60,000 bases of DNA from Membranipora membranacea (Eukaryota; Bryozoa; Gymnolaemata; Cheilostomatida; Membraniporidae), in contig OU612074.1 in assembly GCA_914767715.1 (NCBI GenBank), positions 4,481,501-4,541,500 on the forward strand, written 5' to 3'. Numbering within the stretch: the stretch's first letter is position 1; every line of letters begins with the position of its first letter. A program made the translations under genes and the position numbers. Of this stretch, positions 22,899-34,744 are shown one piece after another. The notes under the pieces are model-generated. The model did no database searches. It saw nothing but the letters and a program-made list of their open reading frames with translations, and was not told the origin of the DNA.

Positions 22899-25800
22899 AT
22901 GCCGCCTAAGGCAAAATATGATCAGAAACTCTGGCAGGCCCAGTCCAGTGGCGGAAAAACAAGTGCTAGTAAATGGTAAGAGTTTTGGATTATAGAGTTT
23001 GCTTAGTTGGCTAATAAATACAGTATGAGTATTTCAATTTACCATTTTAGTTGCTTGTGTGTAAAAATGCTGGTAATTACCAAAGATTCAGAGTGCTTAT
23101 AACAAAGCAAGTGTGTGTTTCTCACCAACCACTTGTTGAATGTTCATCATTATCATTAATTAACTGTGCCACAAACTCTGGCAGGCCCAGTCCAGTGAGG
23201 GGAAAACAAGTGCTAGTAAATGGTAAGAGTTTTGGATTGTAGAGTTTGCTTAGTTGGCTAATATATACAGTGAGAGTATTTCAATTTACCATTTTAGTTG
23301 CTTGTGTGTAAAAATGCTGGTAATTACCAAAGATTCTGAGTGCGTATAACAAAGCAAGTGTGTGTTTCTCACCAACCACTTGTTGAATGTTCATCATAAC
23401 ATTAATTAAATTGTGCCACTCAGGTTGAAGCGTCACTATATGACCCAGCAGCCAGTGCAACTCCAAACCTGTTGTTCAACTCAGAGCGTTTACGCTGACT
23501 TTGGCACTCTATATAAGAATGGGCCAAATATCTCTCCTAAAGCCTTCAATCAGGTAGTCCTGAAGGTGAGTCCTCAGAGTTAATTTTATAAACTGTATAA
23601 AGTTTTTTTTTTAATGAATGCTTAGGTGCCTTGCCTACCTAATCTACCAGTTACTGAGTTTTCATTCTTCTAGTTGGATACAGTTAGAGTGATGGTTGCT
23701 GTTTTAAAATGCACTGTTTTATGTGTCATAGCTGTTATGACTTGATCGGCTTAATAAAGTTGAATATATTATACAGAAATGCTGGTACAATTCTCAGCCA
23801 AAATATTATGTGTCAGGCAATGTTATGAGCCTACTTGTCTCTAAGGAAGGAAACACCAAAACATGCTATTCTCTGTAGGAATTTCCTGCCGCGTCTATCC
23901 AACGGAGGTATATTGCGAAGGCCGGTACCAGGCAAGTGTTTGTGGGACTGATGAAAGTGGGAACCAATAAACAAACCAGTGCAGACCACACATACAACCA
24001 GAGCAGGACACAAAGCAATTCCTCCGACCATGGATATGTAAAGGTAAAGTTGTCAATCTAAGTGGGGGGTGCAATGGTGGTCTAAAGTATAAAGTGTAAA
24101 GAAATTTCATCAGAGAAAAAAACACACAAAAAAAGGGTGCCAACAAATGGGTTACGTCTCGTCTGTCGTCTACGTTGTAAATGGATTGTAACAGTAATTC
24201 ACTCTGCCTAACCGGTAAAATTTCAGACAAAAGTAATTCCAATACAAACATACTGATATGTACCATACACCGAAAACTTTTGAATTCCATATAGGGGCAA
24301 GCCAGGCATTTTATTTGACCATCCTCATATAAAACTCATCCCATGCTACTCTCTATTCCAGTCTTGTGTTTTGAGAACATTCAAATTGTTCTGACCAGAT
24401 TTTACTATCATCTTCCATTGATCCAGTGTATTTGTTGAGTAGAGTATGCAAGAGAGTGCTTGGACTGTTTACATACAAGGAGCAATCATTCATAAGAATT
24501 ATTTTGTTATTGCAAAATTGTAACTTGTAGTCGGCTACCCACTTGCAATGAAGCGACGGCTCACAGTTTTCAGGATATAATTATGTTTTGCACCATTGTT
24601 CAGTTACCCACAATTACCTAAAGCTGTCGCTCTGGTCTGAGAACTGCAACTGTTGAATTTACTTTTTTTTATGTAGCGTTGTCTACCACGCAAAGCACTT
24701 GGAGAAATAACTAATAGCAGTCAGCCGACGGAAGCAACACCTCCTCCGCCACAGAAAGCTGAAACAACAGCAAATGACAGTGACTGTTCAAACTCTGCTC
24801 CCAGCAACGGAGACACCGATCACGGTGAGGGAAGAGGGCATTTATTCATTTGTTAATCATTTGTTAATAGAGCTGAACTGGATTTGAGATAAGGCAGTAT
24901 GATACAAACATGTGCACTATTGAACGCCAGATCTCCTTTTTAAACTTGAATAGAATAATGCATATTTTGCTGAGATCCATCGATCCTACTTTGAGGCTAT
25001 TTAATCCATGATCTCGAGTAGTGAAGTAGTGAGACTTTGGGTTTATGTCGAGAAACCATGCTAAGCTTTTCAATTATTCATAATATGTTACCATTTTGAC
25101 CCTCATCGAACTATGTGTGTGTGAATTGACCAGATTCAGAAAGTGATGACGAAGGTAGAGATGTTGACCAGGGGGATGAGGAGTACGTACCATTCACCTC
25201 AGACGACGAATCAGAATCAGAAGAACAACCTGACGTCACCGAAACCACTCCAGCTCCAGTACCAGCCATCTCTTGGGAGGATCTGCTTCCTGCAGAGTTA
25301 CGGCAGGATGAGGAGTGGAAACATTTCTATTCGCAACAGCTAAAGAATTGTGGGAAATATCATAGATGGAGCATAAGGTAAGACAAGATATACACTGTCT
25401 GACAAAAATACTGTTGCCCTCGAGAGGACTGTGATTAATATATGACGCTTGTTGCATCCTATGTATTTAGACAATCCTCTTTTTGATACAGACTTAATAT
25501 TGCATAGGGTAGTGATAACATCACTTATTTATCATTTTGACTAAGATGACGCCAGAAATTTGGTTTGACTTAGAATGACAACGCTCAATGTGCACATGGT
25601 GAGACAATGCATTTTCTTAATGATTTTTTTCAGCGTACTCCAGACATCTCTGGATATGTACACAAGATCTCCACAAGGTTACAGCAACAGGCGGAAGGCT
25701 GGTACCTTAAAACTTCCACATCCAAAACACTTGCAGAAGATAAAGAACTATGTTTCACAAACTCCAGGGTTAAACCATGAAAACCTTCACTGGATGCTGC

Positions 25801-28800
25801 TGGAGGCAGACAGGCGCAGACTATCAGCCAGAGGGCGAACTGGCTTCATCGTGTTCGATGAAGTCCAGATTCAGGTTAGTGGAATGCTTGCACCATTTCC
25901 TTCCTTAATACTGCATGATTCTTGCGCCTTGCAAAGCACCGTTCTATATGCGAAAATATCACAATGTAGGACAACTTAACCCTTCTGAAAACTAACAACT
26001 ATGTCAATTAGTTATAGGGGAGAGTAATTTTTTGATAGCAGAACAAAAAAATTAGGCTTTTCGCACAAGCACCAGAAGTTATCATCTCACAGTAAATGGA
26101 TGAACAATAAAGGTGATACACCAAGTGACAACAGGGCCGCCATTAGTGGGCCGTGGGGCAAGACTAGACCGTCATGATATCTGATAACTTTCATTTTCTA
26201 TCACTTTCATCATTAACGACTTCATATTCTCAGGTGTTCCCTTCTGCTATTCCTATATTTTTATGTTGCTTTAGGAGGACCTGCAAGCTGATTCCGCAGC
26301 TGCCAACTCCAGACTATATGGGATGACAGAATGTGGGTCTGCTGATGGCATGTATCGATACAGAAGACAGGGTAAGCAAAGCAATTCAGTGACAGCGCTT
26401 TGCATTGAAAGACTTGCAGATATTTTTTTTTTCAATTCTGCTTTAGTCTGCATTATTCTGTAATCTCAGCGTGAAGTATGTTGAGTCCCACCTATTAATT
26501 TTGTGTCTCATGACCAGTGTTTATGCTATTGCTAAACATGGTCAATAGCATAATAAATCAAAATCATTTCATTCTAGGCGGATTCAAAAACCTAGCCACA
26601 CATGTGCTGCAATTTGTGTTCCTGGGTTACACCGGTTTTAAGTGGCCTGTCGCCTACTTCTGCACCACTGAAGCTCACGCAGCAGAATTGATGCAGATTG
26701 TTTGGGAGGTGGTGGACAAGCTAGACCACTACGATTTTAAGGTGTGTTATTGTTATTTCCTCAATAGAGTTTTCAGTTGTAAGTCTTGCACAAAGGCCAG
26801 GAGTGTAGAGACATGGCATTGGCAGCGTTTCCACAGTCTGTTTTTCTATTGACATATTGATGGTATTTAGTTGTACCAGAGACTATAGATATAGAGACCT
26901 TCCACTTGCGCATAAAATGCGAATAGCCAATCAGCGTTATTTGACGGTCACTTTAACTTCTGGTTGTAAAGTTAGCGGTGCTGCCTTGGACAGCAATGGG
27001 TTTATCAATAAAGTTTCAGGTTTTTCACCTAAGTTATTTGAGGCAAAATAACCACAATCTTGATGACAAAACCAGATCAGACAGCAACAAAGTCACTATC
27101 AACTTGTTATTGCATTCTTAGCCAGGGATTTATATAATACAGGCCTGTATTTTTGTGAGAAAGTAAGGGGGCTGTGCAGTATAATCCATCATAGTTGCCC
27201 ACTGCAATGCACTGATGGCCTGACATAGGTTAGCTGTTGTGATGAGTTTCACGGACAAAGTTCTCATGTGTGAGGACAAGATGAGGCCTTCTTTTTGTTT
27301 GGATAGCATCGCTTGTTAATATTTGCGCTAAGATAAATATAAAAAAAATTAATCATGGTGACTAGGACCAACCATACACACGCGTTCAAAAGTGAAGTAA
27401 GAATGGCATCGGAGTAAAGTGCATCGTCAGCAGATTCATACTGACAATACAATTCAATACTGACCAAATGTAAAGAAATTACTGCATCAAGAGATAGAAG
27501 ACCTCCCTCTCTGCCTCAAAGTTAATGTGGGATGGTTGGGGATATGAAAAGCTTTTTTTTTACAAATCGCATTGAAAACTTGTTTGGGCTTCATAGATAG
27601 ATTCAGAGCAGTTTGAAGCACATTTATCTTCAGGCAACAATCAGCAATATGCTAACTTTAAGCGGGAAAACTTAGATTTTTTGAGGATGATTCTTTTCTC
27701 GGACATATGCTATAGAAAATTTCTGGGCTGGCCTGACTGATGAATTCAATTCAGTCACCAGAACTGGAGAATATATCATCAGTGCTTGCTCACATTTAAC
27801 TATTTTCACATTGAATATTCAATTGTCTTTATATATGGGTTGGGGGCTACATTACCAAAAGGTTTTATGATTCACCAAGTATTTTAATTTTTTTATTCCT
27901 ATATTTTATATAAAGGTCACTTCTTAGATTTCATTTGTCCCAGTTGATATTATTGAAAGTTTTGTGGGAATGTACTTATAAAATAAACAACTAAAGCATT
28001 CACCTTGTCAATTTTTGATGGTAAATTCATAGCACTGGGTACGCTTACCTCCAAGCGATTACCACCAGAAAAGGAGCCTAATTTTCAATGTGTTTGCATC
28101 GGTTATATACGTTATCATGGCAAGTGGAAGGTCTCATTATCTATAGTCTCTGGTTGTACTCCTTCAACAATATGCACCGAAAGATGAAAATAATATAATG
28201 ATGATCATAGTTCTGACATTGTTAGGTGCAAAAAATGATGTAAATAGTTAGCAATACTCTTTCCCTTAGTTCGCATTGCACAGGAGTAGGCATTTCCCAA
28301 TAATCAATAAATTATATCACTTGTCTCCAATCAGGGAAGTCCCTGCTCCAATTCATTAACGCAGGTTTGATACATGCCCCCCCCCCCCCCGGTGTACAGG
28401 TTTATACACCGGGAGCCACTACTACCATTCGCTACGGCTAAGACTATAGTTTATCACACAGGTAGAAGGGATGCTCATGGATGGAGGAGCAAATAATCGA
28501 AAATTCCTCAGACTGCATGGTGACAGGGAGCTCAGGTCACAGGAGGCCTATATAATAACAAACCCAAACAGGCCATCACAGGAGGTAGCTGCTGTGATGG
28601 ATCCATGTGTAAGTGTTTCAAGATGATTGTTACGTTGTTGATGAGATGGCAATGATTTAACTTGATGTTATGAAAGAGAAATTTCCCTGTGATAGTATGT
28701 TGATGATATCAGCTTGTTAGTGCATAGAGATTATACAGTGTAGTTGATCATGTTTAATATTGATGGGTATAAAATTTATTGAATATTCAGAATATTATTA

Positions 28801-30610
28801 TATATATAATATTAAGCAAATGTCACTTTACTTTCACTCACTGCCGCTAGCATTTCGGCTACACGGTACAAAAGCATAAACTGTAATGCAGGAGAAGAAA
28901 CTGGTCTGTACATGATATTTGATCAGGGCAATGGGGCCTTGAAATAGAAATAGATTTCAGAGTGACCGAAAAATTTTGACACAACCAGGCAATGGGTCTA
29001 TTGAATATGGTTCGAATGCTACGATTGGTCAAACGTTTAAAAATCAGTAAGCAACCTGTTTGTGATATCTTAATAGTGTTAGTTAGAATGTGGAACCAGT
29101 AGAAAACATAATTGATATTATCAATTGTTAAAATTTCAGCATGGGATAAAAAAAATCAGAAATTCTATGCTAAACTCACGTAACACGCCCAATGCAAAGA
29201 GGAGACTGAGATGGGGAGCAGACATCTGCGTCTGGGACCACTGGGAAGACGCATATAAATGGGATGACGAATCCAACAGCATGAGATTACACTATAAGCT
29301 CACTAATGAGCATATATTCGTTACTGACAGCGGTAAGATGCGTAACCACCTCGCCTTCCAAACTATGGACAAGGATATGCTGCATCTTATGAAGGTATGC
29401 CAGTATGTTTTCAGATAATAGTCATAGCTGTTTCTTCAATCTCCTAGAAGCGTCATTTACTTGCTGCAAACAAAACAACAATACAGGTGGTTAAATACGA
29501 AAATTTGCCGTCCTTGCCTAAAAGCTGACTTAGCTATGATATTACCACACTTATGCAATTCCCCACTAAAATTACAGAAATACCATTGCCATTATCGAAT
29601 ATGGTAGAACTGTTGTTGAGATGACAGGAATTGAGTGGCATAGTATGAGTTTATCAGATAACATGCGGTGGACTTTCTGTGCAACCAATGCAGTTCTTCA
29701 TATGGCCCACCAAAATGGCGGCTTATTTATATATGAGGCACTTTGATGCATGAAATGTCAAGGAGTCTTCTACCAATGTCAAACCGAGCACTATTACCCT
29801 CTAAACTGTATTATGTTTTAAAGATGTATCAGCAGGAGTCCAAGAGGACAGACCTAAATCTGACCATACAGGGATTACAAAACATGGCCGTGCTGACGGA
29901 GAATCTACTATCGACAGTCTCTTATGTCTCGGTAGACGATGCTCGGTTCGCGGAAAACTTGCAGGCTCTGCAATTTTTTACAGATTGGTATAACCATACC
30001 AAAGGAGACCCCAAGTATGTCTGATTTCACCGTATTAAAAAAATATAGAATGAGGTTAAAGATCCAAAGACGTTGCTAAACATCGGTATGAAAACATTTT
30101 GGGACATACTGATCATAACATTATTTATATCATCCTATCTAATAGAGAGGCGACACAATATCAATAGCATCATAGCTGTACCCCTGTACGATGACAGATG
30201 GGCTGAAATTCTCAAGACTCAATTATTCCTGCAGTCACATTAATATAACCAATATCATAACTTTTTTTAGGTCCTTCATTACTCAAGAGGCGTATGATGA
30301 CATGTGCTCTACAGTACATGGATTTCAGTTTGTGACAAAAAGAATCCTGAAGTCACATCCTGGAGCACGAGTTGAGGCTTCCATTATGAACAGTGATGTT
30401 ATTGAAAACATGTTTTCCTCACAAAGAGGCCGCTGCAACGGAGCCAACACAAATCCGTCCATCCTTGCATACAGCAAGGCTATTAACACGATCATCATGA
30501 CAACTGAGCTGCAGCGCTCCTCAAAAAGAAATGCCAGCTCAACCGCCTCAGTAGGGGGGGCACATCCCTACCACATTCTTGCTAAAAAGAGCTTTAGATC
30601 AAAAGTGTAA
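22899..30610 (+). CDS. P-superfamily transposase, 12 exons, 736 aa, apparently intact
   Basis: Exons: 22899-22975, 23424-23565, 23879-24043, 24677-24824, 25134-25377, 25634-25874, 26275-26371, 26578-26741, 28462-28608, 29140-29394, 29824-30014, 30271-30610. All junctions agree in phase and total 2211 nt with one terminal stop. The P/THAP9-type RNase H core is recognisable: TLKLPHPKHLQKI and the first acidic residue D334 in FIVFDEVQIQ. Next come FKWPVAYF and D433 in GMLMDGGANNRKF, then the insertion domain with HYKLTNEHIF and KMRNHLAFQ. E669 in the C-terminal DVIENMFSSQRGRCNGANTN completes the triad. The N-terminus lacks a THAP zinc finger; residues about 45-95 (through ISPKAFNQVVLKEFP) resemble an RFX-type winged helix, which would bind the element ends. 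An acidic Ser/Glu/Asp-rich linker follows (exon 5). Confidence 0.9.
22926..23419 (+). repeat. 247-bp tandem duplication of exon 1 end plus intron 1
   Basis: Sequence from aaactctggcaggcccagtc at 22926 is repeated at 23173 with few changes, including the donor site. The second copy reads gtgaggggaa where the first has gtggcggaa, and it is not needed in the phase-consistent transcript. It could act as an alternative exon or donor. Confidence 0.8.
28379..28415. repeat. Poly-C run with adjacent hairpin
   Basis: A run of about 14 cytosines is followed by cggtgtacaggtttatacac-cg, whose ends cggtgta/tacaccg pair. It lies in transposase intron 8. No function is evident. Confidence 0.5.
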
Positions 30611-30669
30611 CCAAGGTAGGCTGACGCTAAGACTATGTATTTAGCATTATTTATTATTATATTTGTTAT

Positions 30670-33600
30670 TTAGATGTGATTAATATTCACATACCTTTGT
30701 ACTTTGTTGCACCGAACACACGCCCATTCAATAGCTGCTAGCTCCTGTTGAGTTATGCCCTTCTTCATTGTAGTGCAGACAACATGGTACCAGTCCTGAC
30801 ATTTCTCGCATTCGATCCAGTGAAGTGTATCCGGTAACTTCATCTTTCCTCTTCTCACCTTGCAGTATTGAGCTTTGCAGTCATCGTTCTCAGTTTCACT
30901 GGCTTTCCTTCTCTGCAACATCAACAGGATTATAGGGTCAAATTTTGCAGTATTTTTTGGCATCCACCAACACAAGTATATCTTGTTGTCCCGTTGGCTG
31001 AATGTTATATACGAAATCTCTCTATATATATATATCTATATCTATTTCTATAGCAGCTTAATAAGGTATCATGTGATTTCTGATTGATTTCTGCGGAATT
31101 ATATAAACAAGATTTGCTTCTACTGTCTATTTTCTCTGTAAAATCTGCAGGATTGCAAGGTCAAGCATGGCAGTATTTTTTGTCCCCCATCAAAGCAGAT
31201 ATGTCTTGTGGGATGTAATGTTCTATTTCTTTTTATTATAGCAGTGTAAATAGATAGATAATACATTGTGAGAATTATAGGGTCAAATTTTGCAGTATTT
31301 TTTGGCACCCACCAACACAAGTATATCTTGTTGTCCGTTGGCTGAATGTTATATACGAAATCTCTATATATATATATATATATATCTATATCTATTTTTA
31401 TAGCAGCTTAATAAGGTATCATGTGATTTCTGATTGATTTCTGCGGAATTATATAAACAAGATTTGCTTCTACTGTCTATTTTTCTCTGTAAAATCTGCA
31501 GGATTGCAAGGTCAAGCATGGCAGTATTTTTTGTCCCCCATCAAAGCAGATATGTCTTGTGGGATGTAATGTTCTATTTCTTTTTATTATAGCAGCGTAA
31601 ATAGATAGATAATACATTGTGAGAATTATAGGGTCAAATTTTGCAGTATTTTTTGGCACCCACCAACACAAGTATATCTTGTTGTCCGTTGGCTGAATGT
31701 TATATACGAAATCTCTATATATATATATATCTATATCTATTTTTATAGCAGCTTAATAAGGTATCATGTGATTTCTGATTGATTTCTGCGGAATTATATA
31801 AACAAGATTTGCTTCTACTGTCTATTTTTCTCTGTAAAATCTGCAGGATTGCAAGGTCAAGCATGGCAGTATTTTTTGTCCCCCATCAAAGCAGATATGT
31901 CTTGTGGGATGTAATGTTCTATTACTTTTTATTATAGCAGCGTAAATAGATAGATAATACATTGTGAGAATTATAGGGTCAAATTTTGCAGTATTTTTTG
32001 GCACCCACCAACACAAGTATATCTTGTTGTCCCGTTTGCTGAATGTTATATACGAAATCTCTCTATATATATATATCTATATCTATTTCTATAGCAGCTT
32101 AATAAGGTATCATGTGATTTCTGATTGATTTCTGCGGAATTATATAAACAAGATTTGCTTCTACTGTCTATTTTTCTCTGTAAAATCTGCAGGATTGCAA
32201 GGTCAAGCATGGCAGTATTTTTTGTCCCCCATCAAAGCAGATATGTCTTGTGGGATGTAATGTTCTATTACTTTTTATTATAGCAGTGTGAATAGATAGA
32301 TAATACATTGTGAGAATTATAGGGTCAAATTTTACAGTATTTTTTGGCACCCACCAACACAAGTATATCTTGTTGTCCCGTTGGCTGAATGTTATATACG
32401 AAATCTCTATATATATATATATCTATATCTATTTTTATAGCAGCTTAATAAGGTATCATGTGATTTCTGATTGATTTCTGCGGAATTATATAAACAAGAT
32501 TTGCTTCTACTGTCTATTTTTCTCTGGAAAATCTGCAGGATTGCAAGGTCAAGCATGGCAGTATTTTTTGTCCCCCATCAAAGCAGATATGTCTTGTGGG
32601 ATGTAATGTTCTATTACTTTTTATTATAGCAGCGTAAATAGATAGATAATACATTGTGAGAATTATAGGGTCAAATTTTACAGTATTTTTTGGCACCCAC
32701 CAACACAAGTATATCTTGTTGTCCCGTTGGCTGAATGTTATATACGAAATCTCTATATATATATATATATATATATCTATTTTTATAGCAGCTTAATAAG
32801 GTATCATGTGATTTCTGATTGATTTCTGCGGAATTATATAAACAAGATTTGCTTCTACTGTCTAATTTCTCTGTAAAATCTGCAGGATTGCAAGGTCAAG
32901 CATGGCAGTATTTTTTGTCCCCCATCAAAGCAGATATGTCTTGTGGGATGTAATGTTCTATTACTTTTTATTATAGCAGCGTAAATAGATAATGCATTGT
33001 AAGAATTTCTTCCGATGAATCTTTGCGAAGTTAACATCAGCATTTTTTGAATTCCTCTTTTTGTGAACCAAAAATCTGTAATTAAATACAAATTACCTAT
33101 GTATTTTGAAAAACTTACCTTACGAGTACTTGCAGACCTTTTCTCTGTTGACGTCTGCTCCATAGCGGATATCTTGCTGCGATGAGACTGCTTCCTCTGT
33201 TGTTGTAGTGCGTTGAGCATTCTCTTCCGAAATTCATTATTTCCCACTGGCAGGTATCGCTGTAGCAGAAGCCTCCACACTTCTTCCAGGAGAATCGGGT
33301 CAGGTTGTCCTGGAAAGAGTGAACCCAGTTTTTCCAGGAGGCATACATCATTGAGCAGATAGTTATAGGTTACTTCGTAAATGACAGGACCCACTGTCAT
33401 TCCGGTCTCAAGGGTCTCACGCCTGTCTCTAGCTTCATTCAGCTGAAGAAACAGCTCGTATGCTGAGTCTGTAATGTGTGTGCGAGTCCCCTTGATGTCT
33501 CCTCTCGCCGTCTCTGACACTGTGTCAGGGTACCTGCCTGACCTCGCCTCACTTTCTGAGGTTTTAAGCACAGTTTCAAATGCATGCTTCACACGCTTGC

Positions 33601-34694
33601 ACAGTTTGTATGTGGCTGTTGTGGTTTTTCCTCTGAGTAATCTGAGGCGACGAGACATCTGTTTAATGCACTTGAACACTGTGCGACCGCGAATCTTACG
33701 TATTACACCTCTGGCTGCATCAGAGGTTTGAAGAGATGTTGAGGGTTGCGCAGAAGCAGAAGTTCTGGCGAGACGTGAAGATCTTTCTGCCTGACGGTCA
33801 GCCTCAGTGTTCAGATACCTGCTGCACATTGACGAGAACATGACACGCAGGTAATAGTGATACTGATTGGGAATGTTCTCTTCCACCATCTTTGCTGTAA
33901 GTTCAGTGGTTTTAAACTTAAATATTGTCTCTGCAAACGAACTGAATATGACACCATTAGCTACATTGTTCTGAACATTCCCAGCTAGAATTTCCAAATG
34001 GAAACACTCCAGCTGGTCCTCCATGAACTCGTGAATAAGTTTAAGGTTGATATTGTCCTTCAAGAAGAGGATGTCTGAGTTAATGCTATTCTGTTTATCC
34101 GTAACTGGGGACAGATATGCCTGAGAAAGGAGCAGATCAGCTACTGCCATGCTGTTGGGAGAAGCTGACTGGACTGATGGTACTACTGCTGCTTCGGTGG
34201 GAGGAACTGTTTCCGAGGCCATCATCAGCTCATCCTCACTCTCCGTCATGCAAAAGTCAAATTCATCTTCCGCTATGGAAAAATCGTGGCATCTACAGCA
34301 TGTGAGGTCTCGAATAGGGTCCATTGCCGGCTCTTCTAGAGCTTTGAGAACTGCCTTAGAAGGTGGTATCACTAGGCTCTTTCTGAAGTTGATTACCTGA
34401 AGATACTGAGGGTTATCGCAACTGGCAGTAACCCAGGATACCACATGTCTTCGGCATGGACCTCAACAGCGGCAGCAGTCATACCTTGTGACTTATGAAC
34501 GGTGGTGGCATAGCACAGAGTCACCGGGAACTGAGTTCGACTGATCTCCACATCTTGTCTGCTGTCATATCTGTCAAAAGTGCGATGATGCAACATTATC
34601 ATATAATATTCCACATTTTTCCACAAGCCTCAATCATAGCAGTAGTGTTACATCATTGGTCTATCAATACCATAGAGTTATCACCATAGAGTTA

Positions 34695-34744
<50 letters not shown>

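Noticed and set aside
31120-32708. Five near-identical 64-codon minus-strand ORFs
   Set aside because: By-product of the 345-bp tandem repeat in the helicase intron. They have no independent start context or domain and are spliced out in the inferred transcript.
30925-33005. Possible CRISPR-like array because of regular spacing
   Set aside because: Units are 345 bp and homologous throughout, with no short repeat/unique spacer pattern, and the genome is eukaryotic.
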